Assembly: GCF_918797525.1 (NCBI RefSeq)
Contig: NZ_OU963893.1
Span: 930,001 to 994,000 of the forward strand
DNA length: 64,000 bases
Reading direction: 5' to 3'
Origin: an unidentified bacterial endosymbiont
Lineage (GTDB): Bacteria > Pseudomonadota > Gammaproteobacteria > Enterobacterales > Enterobacteriaceae
Notes under the pieces: model-generated
The model's input: only the letters and a program-made list of their open reading frames with translations
Database searches by the model: none
What the model was told of the DNA's origin: nothing
Position numbers and translations under genes: made by a program
Shown here: positions 20,764-29,729 of the stretch, in pieces
Layout of the letters: each line of letters starts with the position of its first letter
Position numbering within the stretch: the first letter of the stretch is position 1

Positions 20764-21160
20764 CCCCAAGTTGATAAAAAATGGGGTGGTTTTTTTCATG
20801 CGTTATTAAGTTAAGCCAAATTTCATTGCCGGCTTCATTAATTTCTTTGGTTTTATCGGCCATTATTCTGCTGAGCGTTTGGGCATCTATTTCGCCCTCG
20901 GCCTGCAGGTCATTTAGCAGGTGAACAAAGGCTTCTATTTTTACAGCGCGAAATAAACGATCTTGTATATGGCGATCGTGCTCGTCCAGCAGCATATTAC
21001 GGGATTTACCTGTTCGTGAGACACCAATTAATATGTCAGACTCGAAATCGGCTAGCTTTCTTTTACCCTGAGTGAAATTAGCCTCTTTTTCTGCTTCCGT
21101 TGGTTGCTGTTCCACAGGCGTGATGTGGTACTTAGCCGGGACAAGATTGTCGGGCAACAT
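20756..21160 (-). CDS. Unrecognised protein, first gene of a pair
   Basis: 134 residues from the ATG at 21160, which follows AAAGGAAG at good spacing; an in-frame start farther upstream (21259) is not supported. I do not recognise the family. The sequence is polar and helix-rich (LLDEHDRHIQDRLFRAVK, then LLNDLQAEGEIDAQTLSRIM), cytoplasmic, with no signal peptide. It has lower GC than the flanking core genes. It is divergent from another unrecognised gene at 21263, which makes a three-gene insert between exbD and the yqhA remnant. Confidence 0.7.
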   Translation of the reverse strand: MLPDNLVPAKYHITPVEQQPTEAEKEANFTQGKRKLADFESDILIGVSRTGKSRNMLLDEHDRHIQDRLFRAVKIEAFVHLLNDLQAEGEIDAQTLSRIMADKTKEINEAGNEIWLNLITHEKNHPIFYQLGDE

Positions 21161-21262
21161 TTTATCTTCCTTTAATTTCAACAGGGTGGGGTTGGTAAAG
21201 GCGTGAGATTCATTGACAATAACATGAGGCAATTTTAAAATCAAAAAAAATGGAGCCATCCC

Positions 21263-21766
21263 ATGAACAGTATTTTCTTTACGGTCATTACCTTACTATT
21301 ACTGACCGCTGGTGTTCTTTTATTGATGCAAGCGTTCAATAAAACCAAAGGGACAAACGAGATCAACGATCCTCCACAGCCCGAACGGATGACAAAAGAG
21401 GAAGGTGAAGACCATTTCTCTGTTTTGATGAACTCGGTGACGCCGGTGTGGTACTGGCGGGTTAACCACGAATATATCGACTTTTTACACGCGACAATAA
21501 AGCGAATGAAGATATCAGAAATTAATGACACGCCAGGATTGTTTGAAGCGCAACGCCGCTGCAGCGACCTGAATTCTGCAGTCTATAAATATTATGACAA
21601 TATCAAGAAGCGCTGTCTTAATGGTGAGAAAGTGTCATATTCCGATTTAGATGTGTTAAATCTGCGCCAGTGTTTTCGTGAGTTTAGTCTTGAGGCCTAT
21701 CCTGAACTGGTGGTGTTGGTCTGGCCGGAGTACGCACGTTCCGAGGTCAACCCTAATGATGTGTAA
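21263..21766 (+). CDS. Unrecognised membrane-anchored protein
   Basis: 167 residues. One N-terminal hydrophobic helix (about 5-24, FFTVITLLLLTAGVLLLM) is followed by a soluble domain with many aromatic residues and the pattern RRCSDLNSAVYKYYDNIKKRC. It looks like a signal-anchor protein with the domain in the periplasm, though the topology is not certain. No family is recognised. It is divergent from the gene pair at 20320-21160, with about 100 bases between that could hold both promoters. Confidence 0.65.
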   Translation: MNSIFFTVITLLLLTAGVLLLMQAFNKTKGTNEINDPPQPERMTKEEGEDHFSVLMNSVTPVWYWRVNHEYIDFLHATIKRMKISEINDTPGLFEAQRRCSDLNSAVYKYYDNIKKRCLNGEKVSYSDLDVLNLRQCFREFSLEAYPELVVLVWPEYARSEVNPNDV

Positions 21767-21847
21767 GCCTGGTGTTAGCTAATTGTTGTACACAATTAGC
21801 GCCGTTGCGATATATTGCGTGCTGATTTCGTTTGCAGACAGGACTTT

Positions 21848-22000
21848 TTGGAGCGCTTATTTGAAAATGCAATGTACGCCTCTGACTGGATGCTGGCCCC
21901 GGTCTATTTTGGCCTTTCCCTGGCGCTGATTGGGCTGACGATTACGAACTTCCTGGCAATCTTACATGTTCTGCCGAAGGCGATAAAAATATTAATTAGT
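21848..22000 (+). pseudogene. yqhA: 5' remnant of yqhA
   Basis: From a TTG start the frame reads [20 protein letters not shown] and continues through FGLSLAL to HVLP, which matches the first 44 or so residues of the E. coli inner-membrane protein YqhA (UPF0114). Similarity ends near 21978-22000 and the frame runs into unrelated sequence. The rest of yqhA is missing. Confidence 0.8.
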
Positions 22001-22002
22001 GC

Positions 22003-22173
22003 TGGCATACCTATGAAGCAGCGCTTAAATTTAATAATAAGGTTTACGAGGCTTGGATCTCTGCGGGTGTAAGTCACGGATTTCGCAATGTTTCTACCCC
22101 AATATACGACGAGCCCGCCGCAGAGTTTGCATGGAAGCTAACGTTAAGCTGGTGTGAAAAGTACCTGAATTAA
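22003..22173 (+). pseudogene. 3' remnant of a YghX-like dienelactone hydrolase
   Basis: In a second frame the sequence encodes 56 residues from [12 protein letters not shown] to a TAA at 22171, including GVSHGFRN. This is the C-terminal pattern of dienelactone hydrolases, in which the catalytic His is in a V(N/S)HGF motif. In E. coli yghX lies near yqhA, so the remnant fits local gene order. No start or N-terminal domain exists. Confidence 0.7.
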
Positions 22174-22208
22174 TTACTAAAACGCCATAAAAATTCATCA
22201 TAAAAGTT

Positions 22209-22235
22209 TTGATTTTCCCCAGCATCTGCCGATAA
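22209..22235 (+). promoter_or_regulatory. Sigma-28 (FliA) type promoter for the chemoreceptor
   Basis: TTGATTTT, 11 bases, GCCGATAA. The -10 element matches the flagellar consensus fully and the spacing is exact; the -35 matches five of eight. It ends 52 bases before the chemoreceptor start. Confidence 0.75.
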
Positions 22236-22287
22236 CGAGGGAAGACTCGCCTCCGGGCGAATTCACCCTCACGGCAAGGAAAACTCT

Positions 22288-23907
22288 ATGCAGATGCTTC
22301 GTAATTTCACGATCCGCTTCGTCATGCTGGCGATTCTGGGGATCTTTTGTTTAATGTGGGCAGGCGTGGGGCTGTACAGCACCTGGTCACTGTCCCGCGT
22401 CTCTGAGGGCAATGAGGTTGACCGCCAACTGGTCAAACAGATGACGGTGCTCAGCCAGGGCAACGATCAGTATTTCCGCTTTGTGACCCGTCTGAGCCGC
22501 GCAATGGACGCCAGGGCCGCAGGCGGTACGCCGGATCTGGCTTCTGCGCAGCAGGCGCTGGATAACATGCGTAGAAAGCTTGCCGAGATGAAAGCCCTCT
22601 CCCCTGGCCCCATGGATGAGCAGATTTCCGCTCAGGCGATCGCTGCCTGGCAGGCGCTGCTCGACCAGGGCGTTACGCCGCAGATGCAGCAGGCGAAACA
22701 GACATCACTGGATGGCTATCGCCAGCAGGCCAATAACGTTACCCCGCCGTTGAGCCGCGCGTTCGGCGCAGCGACGGAAAACTTTAACAATGCCGCGGCG
22801 AAAGCACTCGACAGTACCCGTGTAGTGGTCGATGGCCTGACCAGAATGACCCGGACGGTGATCATCGCCGCCACCATCATTGGCCTGCTGATCCTGCTTT
22901 TCACCGACCGTTATCTGGTGGCGATGCTGGTGAAACCTCTGGATCGCATCCGCCTGCAGTTCCGCCAGATTGCGCAGGGCGATCTCAGCCAGCCGATTGA
23001 GCCCTTGGGCCGCAACTGCGTAGGCCAGCTGGTTCCTCTGCTGAGCGCCATGCAGGATAGCCTGCGCGAAGCGGTCAGTACCATCCGCTCCGGCAGCGAA
23101 AATATCTGGCGCGGGGCAACGGAAATTTCCAGCGGGAATAACGATCTCTCGTCACGTACCGAAGAGCAGGCCGCCGCGCTGGAAGAGACTGCCGCCAGCA
23201 TGGAACAGTTGACCGCTACGGTGAAGCTGAATGCTGAAAGTGCGCGTCAGGCCAGCCATCTGGCGGATGTAGCCTCGACAACGGCCAGCCGCAGCGCTTC
23301 GCTGGTGGACGAGGTGGTCACCACCATGAGCGGTATTTCCGACAGCTCGAAGAAAATTGCTGAAATCACGAACGTGATCAACAGTATCGCCTTTCAGACC
23401 AACATTCTGGCACTCAATGCGGCGGTAGAAGCGGCGCGTGCGGGTGAGCAGGGCCGGGGCTTTGCCGTGGTGGCGGGCGAAGTGAGGAATCTGGCGAGCC
23501 GCAGCGCCAACGCGGCAAAAGAGATCGAAGGGCTGATTGCCGATTCAGTTTCTCGCGTCGATCAGGGGGCGAAACGGGTGAATGATACCGGCACCACCAT
23601 GGAAGCCATTCTGCGTGCCGTCACGCAAGTGACGACGATCATGAAGCAGATCGCGTCTGCATCGGAGGAGCAAAGCAAAGGCATTTCGCAGGTCGGCGTA
23701 GCTATCAGCCAGATGGACGGCGTCACTCAGCAGAACGCCTCGCTGGTTGAGCAGGTCTCCGCCGCGGCTTCTGCGCTGGAACGCCAGACGGAAGAGCTCC
23801 AGCGTTCGGTGCAAAAATTCCGTCTCTCGGCGCACGAACCGCTTAATGCGGTTGCCGCTGCGCCAGCCAGTGCCGTAAACACCCCGGACGACTGGGTTTC
23901 GTTCTAA
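22288..23907 (+). CDS. Methyl-accepting chemotaxis protein (Tar/Tsr type)
   Basis: 539 residues. Membrane helix 1 (about 9-30), periplasmic four-helix ligand domain (about 35-190), membrane helix 2 (about 192-212), HAMP, then the long coiled-coil signalling domain with the conserved hairpin tip ([21 protein letters not shown], about residues 370-390). It ends in DDWVSF, an aromatic-x-x-F tail like the NWETF tether that binds CheR and CheB. The ligand is not predictable. The FliA-type promoter indicates co-expression with flagella. It is not part of the E. coli gene order here. Confidence 0.93.
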   Translation: MQMLRNFTIRFVMLAILGIFCLMWAGVGLYSTWSLSRVSEGNEVDRQLVKQMTVLSQGNDQYFRFVTRLSRAMDARAAGGTPDLASAQQALDNMRRKLAEMKALSPGPMDEQISAQAIAAWQALLDQGVTPQMQQAKQTSLDGYRQQANNVTPPLSRAFGAATENFNNAAAKALDSTRVVVDGLTRMTRTVIIAATIIGLLILLFTDRYLVAMLVKPLDRIRLQFRQIAQGDLSQPIEPLGRNCVGQLVPLLSAMQDSLREAVSTIRSGSENIWRGATEISSGNNDLSSRTEEQAAALEETAASMEQLTATVKLNAESARQASHLADVASTTASRSASLVDEVVTTMSGISDSSKKIAEITNVINSIAFQTNILALNAAVEAARAGEQGRGFAVVAGEVRNLASRSANAAKEIEGLIADSVSRVDQGAKRVNDTGTTMEAILRAVTQVTTIMKQIASASEEQSKGISQVGVAISQMDGVTQQNASLVEQVSAAASALERQTEELQRSVQKFRLSAHEPLNAVAAAPASAVNTPDDWVSF

Positions 23908-23908
23908 A

Positions 23909-24694
23909 TCATACCTCTGACAGGCCGCCCCGTGCGGCCTCGCGTCTGGAAAGGGGAGCGTCGGTGATCATCTGCGTCACCTGTGATATCTGGCCAATCA
24001 TCACTTCGCTGGAACGCTGAAATTTACTTTTATCGATCAGCAGCAGGGACTGGTCGGCGCGACGCAACAACTGCGCCTTAAAAGCGGCGTTATGCTCGAC
24101 CGGATCCCACATGATGCCCTGCTCATCAACGCCCTCGCAGGAGAAGATAAACAGGTCGATTTCCAGCGATCTCAGCAGGGTGACCAGCGTCGGGTTCACA
24201 TAGCAGCGATACTTACGCTCCAGCATGCCACCCGAACAGATAAGCGTAATGCGCTCACGCTTTGCCATCTCATGACAGATGGGCAGGCTGTTGGTAAAAA
24301 CGGTGAGTTTTATGTCCGGCAACTGGCGCGCCAGATGAAAACAGGTGGAGCTGGCGTCCAGCGCAAGCGTCATGCCTTCGCTAACCCAGTCCAGGGCGAG
24401 GCGGGCGATATCGGCTTTATCGGCATAATGGCTTTTTAAGCGTGTGCCAAAGGGTTCGCCGCCGTCGCGGCTGTCCGGGTGGATCAGCCGTGCGCGCCCG
24501 TGCTGGCGCAGGATCTTACCCTGCTGCTGAAGGGCATTCAGATCGCGGCGGATCGTCTCTTTGCTCACCGCAAGCGTTTCTGCCAGCGCGTCGGTGGTCA
24601 GCCAGTCGCAGCCGCTCAGCAGCGCAATGATGCGCTGCTGCCGGTTATGCTTTTGCAGAATCTGGCTCTGCTGTTTTAGCATCAGTTCTGACAT
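23909..24694 (-). CDS. DeoR-family transcriptional regulator
   Basis: 261 residues. An N-terminal winged helix (ALAETLAVSKETIRRDLNAL, about 36-55) is followed by the DeoR C-terminal sugar-phosphate sensor domain (DASSTCFHLARQL, then TNSLPICHEMA and CSGGML). Such regulators usually repress sugar catabolism genes and are released by a phosphorylated sugar. No sugar operon is adjacent, so the target is unknown. The 3' end is two bases from the chemoreceptor stop, convergent, and a GC hairpin at about 23921-23939 lies inside its last codons. Confidence 0.9.
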   Translation of the reverse strand: MSELMLKQQSQILQKHNRQQRIIALLSGCDWLTTDALAETLAVSKETIRRDLNALQQQGKILRQHGRARLIHPDSRDGGEPFGTRLKSHYADKADIARLALDWVSEGMTLALDASSTCFHLARQLPDIKLTVFTNSLPICHEMAKRERITLICSGGMLERKYRCYVNPTLVTLLRSLEIDLFIFSCEGVDEQGIMWDPVEHNAAFKAQLLRRADQSLLLIDKSKFQRSSEVMIGQISQVTQMITDAPLSRREAARGGLSEV

Positions 24695-24733
24695 GCCGCG
24701 ATCCTTCGGGAAATAAGCGTGATCTTCGCCAGC

Positions 24734-25606
24734 TTAGGACGCCTGACGCTTATCTTCCGTATTGGTCTCGAAATCGCTCGCCGCATGACGCTCGTGAAGC
24801 TGCTCGTTTAGCTCGCCGTTGGTGCGGTTCACAATGCGCCCGCGCTGTACGGCAGGACGGTTTGCGACATCTTTCGCCCAGCGCTGCACGTGGGTGTACT
24901 TTTGCGCATCCAGGAACTCGGCGGCGTTATAAACATGACCAAGCGCCACGCTGCCAAACCACGGCCAGATCGCCATATCGGCGATGGTGTACTCTTCCCC
25001 CGCCACGTAACGACCGCGCGCAAGCTGTTTATCCAGCACGTCGAACAGGCGTTTGGCTTCCATAGTGAAGCGATCAATTGCGTACTCAATTTTTACCGGA
25101 GCATAATTATAGAAGTGACCGAACCCGCCGCCGAGGAACGGTGCAGCCCCTTGCAGCCAGAACAGCCAGTTCAGGGTTTCAGTCCGGCCATCCGGATCTT
25201 GTGGCAGGAAGTGACCAAACTTCTCCGCCAGATAGAGCAGGATACTGCCGGATTCAAAGACCCGCGTTGGCGGGGTGGTGGAGTGGTCACGAAGCGCCGG
25301 TATTTTCGAGTTCGGGTTTACGTCCACAAAACCGCTTGAGAACTGATCTCCTTCACCGATGCGAATTAACCATGCGTCGTATTCTGCCTCCGTGACGCCC
25401 AGAGCCAGCAACTCTTCCAGCATGATAGTTACTTTCTGACCGTTCGGCGTGCCGAGGGAGTAAAGCTGCAGCGGATGAGATCCGACGGGGAGATCTTTCT
25501 CATGGGTCGCACCGGAAATTGGGCGGTTAATATTGGCGAACGCGCCGCCACCGCCGTTCTTTTTCCATTCCCATACTTTTGGTGGCTGATACGTGTTATC
25601 TGACAT
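24734..25606 (-). CDS. yghU: Glutathione transferase-like disulfide-bond reductase YghU
   Basis: 290 residues (E. coli 288). The thioredoxin-like GSH-binding domain (LYSLGTPNGQKVTIMLEELL, then NPNSKIPALRDH) is followed by the all-helical GST domain (IADMAIWPWFG). E. coli YghU binds two glutathione molecules per subunit and reduces disulfides. It is divergent from gss, another glutathione gene, as in E. coli. Confidence 0.95.
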   Translation of the reverse strand: MSDNTYQPPKVWEWKKNGGGGAFANINRPISGATHEKDLPVGSHPLQLYSLGTPNGQKVTIMLEELLALGVTEAEYDAWLIRIGEGDQFSSGFVDVNPNSKIPALRDHSTTPPTRVFESGSILLYLAEKFGHFLPQDPDGRTETLNWLFWLQGAAPFLGGGFGHFYNYAPVKIEYAIDRFTMEAKRLFDVLDKQLARGRYVAGEEYTIADMAIWPWFGSVALGHVYNAAEFLDAQKYTHVQRWAKDVANRPAVQRGRIVNRTNGELNEQLHERHAASDFETNTEDKRQAS

Positions 25607-25761
25607 GTTGGTCTGCCTTTTCCAGTGAGGTGTTGAGGCAGTTTAGCAGGAGATTTGTGAACCGTTGCAGGTGTATGATAAATCTACCTCTGTCAGGTTA
25701 ATCGCAACGTGCAGACGACAACTCCTCAAAAAATTGCCGCCTGCCGCTTTAGGTTGGATAC

Positions 25762-27621
25762 ATGCATACAGGAAAGTTAAGCACTGACGCTCCATTCGGG
25801 ACGTTATTAGGCTATGCGCCGGGTGGCGTGGCAATTTACTCTTCAAACTACGGCAGTCTGGACCCGCGTAACTACCCGGAAGACGCGGCGTTCCGCAGCT
25901 ATATCAGCAACGAATACATGGGCCACAAGTGGCAGTGTGTTGAATTTGCCCGCCGTTTCTTATTTCTCAATTACGGTTATGTCTTTACCGACGTCGGTAT
26001 GGCGTGGGAGATTTTCTCTCTGCGCTTTTTACGTGAGGTAGTGAACGATAACATTCTGCCGCTACAGGCCTTTGCCAACGGTTCGACACGCGCGCCGCAA
26101 ACGGGCGCGTTGTTAGTCTGGCAAAAAGGGGGGGAGTTTCATGACACCGGCCATGTGGCGATTATCATCCAGCTGTTGGGCGATAAAGTGCGTATTGCGG
26201 AGCAAAACGTCATTCACTCTCCGCTGCCGTTGGGGCAACAGTGGACGCGTGAGCTGCGCCTTAGCATCGGGAACGGTTGTTACCGGATCCACGATACGTT
26301 TAATGACACAGAAATTCTCGGCTGGATGATCCAGACGGACGAGGCTGAGCACTCTGTTCCACAACCGCAAATCGACGGCGAGTTGCTGAAAATCAGCGGT
26401 GCGCGCCTGAAGAACACCCGTCAGTACGACGGCAAATGGCTTAATGAAGATGATGCACTGCAGCAGGCCTATGTGCGCGCGAATGGCCACGTTATTAATC
26501 AAGATCCTTGCCAGTACTTCACCATCACCGAAAGTGCTGAGCAGGAGTTAATTAAAGCGACCAACGAACTGCACCTGATGTATCTGCACGCCACCGACAA
26601 GGTGCTGAAGGACGATAACCTACTGGCGCTTTTCGACATCCCGAAAATTCTCTGGCCGCGCCTGCGTCTCTCATGGCAATCGCGTCGCCATCATATGATC
26701 ACCGGTCGTATGGATTTCTGTATGGATGAGCGCGGCATCAAGGTGTATGAATACAACGCCGACTCGGCGTCCTGCCACACCGAGGGCGGGCTGATCCTCG
26801 AAGAGTGGGTCAAAAAAGGTTATCGCGGCGCGGGCCATAACCCGGCTGAGGGCTTACTGGAAGAACTTACCGGTGCATGGAAACACAGCCACGCGCGTCC
26901 TTTCGTTCACATCATGCAGGACAATGATGTAGAAGAAGATTATCACGCGCTGTTTATTCAGCGTTCGCTGATGCAGGCGGGTTTTGATACCCGGATCCTG
27001 CACGGGCTGGGTGGGCTAAGTTGGGACAGTGCCGGACAGCTGATAGACGACGAAGGCCGGCACGTTAACTGCGTATGGAAGACCTGGGCGTGGGAAACGG
27101 CGATTGAGCAGATCCGTGAGGTGAGCGAAACCGAATATGCTGCCGTGCCGATCCGCACCGGACATCCTGAAGGCGAAGTGCGCCTGATTGATGTTTTGCT
27201 CCGCCCGGAAGTGCTGGTTTTCGAACCGCTGTGGACGGTGATCCCGGGTAATAAGGCAATCCTGCCGGTGCTATGGCAGCTCTTCCCGAACCATCGTTAT
27301 CTTCTCGATACCGATTTTGAGGTCAACGATCTGCTGAAGCAGACCGGTTACGCCGTTAAACCGATCGCCGGGCGCTGCGGCAGCAATATCGATCTGATCG
27401 GCGCCGGGGACGAACTGCTGGATCAATCCAGCGGCACGTTTAGTGACCGTAAAAATATTTATCAGCAGCTATGGTGCCTGCCGAATGTCGACGGCAAGTA
27501 CATTCAGGTCTGTACCTTCACGGTGGGTGGCAACTACGGCGGGGCATGTCTGCGCGGAGATGACTCGCTGGTGGTGAAGAAGGAGAGTGATATTGAGCCG
27601 TTGATTGTGTTGAAAGATTAG
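25762..27621 (+). CDS. gss: Bifunctional glutathionylspermidine amidase/synthetase
   Basis: 619 residues, equal to E. coli Gss. The N-terminal CHAP amidase domain has the catalytic Cys in GHKWQCVEFARR (about residue 59) and His in DTGHVAII. The C-terminal ATP-grasp synthetase domain (about 206-619) has MDFCMDERGIKVYEYNADS and the LFEP/IPGNKAILP segment. It makes and hydrolyses glutathionylspermidine, linking redox state to polyamines. It is the last core gene before the accessory region. Confidence 0.97.
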   Translation: MHTGKLSTDAPFGTLLGYAPGGVAIYSSNYGSLDPRNYPEDAAFRSYISNEYMGHKWQCVEFARRFLFLNYGYVFTDVGMAWEIFSLRFLREVVNDNILPLQAFANGSTRAPQTGALLVWQKGGEFHDTGHVAIIIQLLGDKVRIAEQNVIHSPLPLGQQWTRELRLSIGNGCYRIHDTFNDTEILGWMIQTDEAEHSVPQPQIDGELLKISGARLKNTRQYDGKWLNEDDALQQAYVRANGHVINQDPCQYFTITESAEQELIKATNELHLMYLHATDKVLKDDNLLALFDIPKILWPRLRLSWQSRRHHMITGRMDFCMDERGIKVYEYNADSASCHTEGGLILEEWVKKGYRGAGHNPAEGLLEELTGAWKHSHARPFVHIMQDNDVEEDYHALFIQRSLMQAGFDTRILHGLGGLSWDSAGQLIDDEGRHVNCVWKTWAWETAIEQIREVSETEYAAVPIRTGHPEGEVRLIDVLLRPEVLVFEPLWTVIPGNKAILPVLWQLFPNHRYLLDTDFEVNDLLKQTGYAVKPIAGRCGSNIDLIGAGDELLDQSSGTFSDRKNIYQQLWCLPNVDGKYIQVCTFTVGGNYGGACLRGDDSLVVKKESDIEPLIVLKD

Positions 27622-27629
27622 GTATTTAT

Positions 27630-27660
27630 GGTGGCCCTGACTATGTCCGGGCCACTCTTT
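27630..27660. terminator. Bidirectional terminator after gss
   Basis: GTGGCCC and GGGCCAC arms followed by TCTTT, between the convergent stops of gss and the HD-domain gene. Confidence 0.7.
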
Positions 27661-27666
27661 ACCGTA

Positions 27667-29190
27667 TTATTTTTTAATAAGATGCTCCTCAAGTATGGAA
27701 TTAATATTTGAAGGAAGACTTGTTTTTAACAGTGTAAAATTAGCCGCATCCCTGTCGATAAATACTCTGAAAATATAATTAATCGTCTGGTATTGGTTTA
27801 ATTTATGCCCGCATTCTTCAAGGTTTTTTGCATCGTAGCTATTATTGAGGTTTTTTACCAAAAGTTTAACTTCAGTTTTATTTATGTCCTTAAATGCAAC
27901 GTCAGTTTGAATGTCGATAGCAAATTCATTTTCTTTTATAAATTTATTTATCAAGTCGGTTAGATGTTTTTTTATTTTTTGAATGGTTTCTTTAGATGCT
28001 GTGTCCGTTATAGTTACGTTGCTCGCATAATATTTTTTTTCATAGACTTTAGACCATGGGCGTCGTTTAATAATGTCATCGAGTATTTTTTCATTGCTGG
28101 ACGTTGTATTTGTTTTTTCGATCCATTGACCAAGTTTTTCATTAAGAAAATGATCGTCACTACAATCAAGATAAAAGTCTGACAGTAAATGTTCAGCATT
28201 CTGATTAGATGCTTTTTGATTTTTTAAATCATCAATAATGAGATTGGGCTGGGATCCTGACTGCATGTTGTTACAAATAATATTAAGCATGGATGAAATC
28301 GAGCGATTGGTTTTATGGAAATATATTTGAGAGAAAAGACTTGATCTAGCACCAATAAATTCGACAACGCAATCAATACCACTTTCTTTATAGGCGAGAA
28401 AAAGTTTAGCTTCAGATTCCACAGGTACTATAGACATAAACAGCCTATTGTAATCATAAATTCCACTTTTTACACCCGAAAAATAGCTGTCTCTTAGCAA
28501 GTAATCCATTCGGTCGGCATCTATGGGACATGATGATATGATTGACGTTAATAACGGCAATATATCAACTTCATGTCCCTGAATCTGACATGTTATTTTT
28601 TGATCAGAGTATTTCTTCTCAATTATCTTTAGTACGTTGTCTGGGTCTATATCAACAATAATATCGTTACGTATGTCTGAAAGGATAATAGAGGCGAATA
28701 TCAATGAGATGTGTTCATGTTCGACTGGGTCGTTATCATTACTTATAAGGTCGAAAACTTCGCTGTATTTATTCCCAAAAAATTCTCTAAGCTCTTTTTT
28801 TGTTGGCATAAAACTTTCAAATTGATGCGACATAGGGCCATGACCAACATCATGAAGAAGTGCTGCTAGCCTCAATTCCTGAATGTTCTGGGGTGGGATT
28901 TCACTTATATTGCAAAATACATGACCATCTTGGTATTTATTATGATATCTAATGGCATTTAATCTAAGATTTTCAATTATCTCATATGATAAGTGAAGGA
29001 CTCCTAATGAATGTTCAAAACGGCTATGTACAGCAGAAGGAAAAATTTTATAGAGAAATGAGTTTTGTTTGATATTTCTTAATCTTTGAAATAAAGGGTG
29101 ATCGATAACTGCCATTTCTAGATTAGTGACTCTTATAATTCCATGTATAGGATCAAGTATTTTTCGGGTTAAATTTTTCTCGAAATCCAT
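27667..29190 (-). CDS. SAMHD1-like HD-domain phosphohydrolase
   Basis: 507 residues from the ATG at 29190, chosen because GGAG lies seven bases upstream. The HD signature follows the order of SAMHD1: His60 in HSRFEHSLGVLHL, His113-Asp114 in LLHDVGHGPMSHQF, and the last Asp in CPIDADRMDYLLRDSYFSG (about 221-239). Members of this group remove triphosphate from dNTPs or act on other nucleotides. Codon use is strongly AT-rich compared with the core genes, and it stands alone at the edge of the accessory region. A role in nucleotide depletion against phage is possible but is inference. Confidence 0.85.
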   Translation of the reverse strand: MDFEKNLTRKILDPIHGIIRVTNLEMAVIDHPLFQRLRNIKQNSFLYKIFPSAVHSRFEHSLGVLHLSYEIIENLRLNAIRYHNKYQDGHVFCNISEIPPQNIQELRLAALLHDVGHGPMSHQFESFMPTKKELREFFGNKYSEVFDLISNDNDPVEHEHISLIFASIILSDIRNDIIVDIDPDNVLKIIEKKYSDQKITCQIQGHEVDILPLLTSIISSCPIDADRMDYLLRDSYFSGVKSGIYDYNRLFMSIVPVESEAKLFLAYKESGIDCVVEFIGARSSLFSQIYFHKTNRSISSMLNIICNNMQSGSQPNLIIDDLKNQKASNQNAEHLLSDFYLDCSDDHFLNEKLGQWIEKTNTTSSNEKILDDIIKRRPWSKVYEKKYYASNVTITDTASKETIQKIKKHLTDLINKFIKENEFAIDIQTDVAFKDINKTEVKLLVKNLNNSYDAKNLEECGHKLNQYQTINYIFRVFIDRDAANFTLLKTSLPSNINSILEEHLIKK

Positions 29191-29687
29191 AAGTGGCTCC
29201 GTAAATAATGTATGCATGAAATGGGGAAGGGAATACTGATAATGTATAATTACCCGATTTATATACTACTAATATAGCAAACTTTATATTTAGCAAGTTT
29301 AAAAGACAATTATGTGAAGTGGGTCAAAATTTATTATCTTCAACCACTTAAATATATTATGTTTTTACATCTTGTTTCCAGGTGGCCTTCGCAGATGATG
29401 TGGTCACAAATGTGAAAGTGGGAGATGAACAGGTGTCCCAAACGGGTGAAGTAAACTGCTGTGCGCTTATGATGGCAGTCATTACACCGATATTAGCGAT
29501 ATCGATGAGTTATTTGCGCACTAAATCCACTGGTTCGCTTACAGTGTCAGGGTAGATGAGGTGTATGCCCTTGCGCTTCTTTCGTTTTGCCATCCGATTG
29601 ATCTTTAACTTGTAGACTTTCAGTTACATCTCGTGGGAGAGCATTGTTTTGAAGTCAATGCTCTTTGATTAAAAGGAGATAGTAATA
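29191..29687. other. Intergenic region without a recognised gene
   Basis: About 500 bases. The first part is AT-rich and should hold the HD-gene promoter. Around 29400-29560 there are short open stretches on the plus strand that look like coding remnants (for example LLCAYDGSHYTDISDIDELF) but have no start, and I do not recognise them. Confidence 0.4.
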
Positions 29688-29721
29688 GGTTCAACGGGGC
29701 CTTTTGCGGCCCCGTTGAACC
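29688..29721. terminator. Perfect 14-bp hairpin after the autotransporter
   Basis: GGTTCAACGGGGCC and its exact complement flank a six-base loop, eight bases past the stop of the minus-strand autotransporter. It lacks a long U tract but is probably its terminator. Confidence 0.7.
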
Positions 29722-29729
29722 AGAAACGG

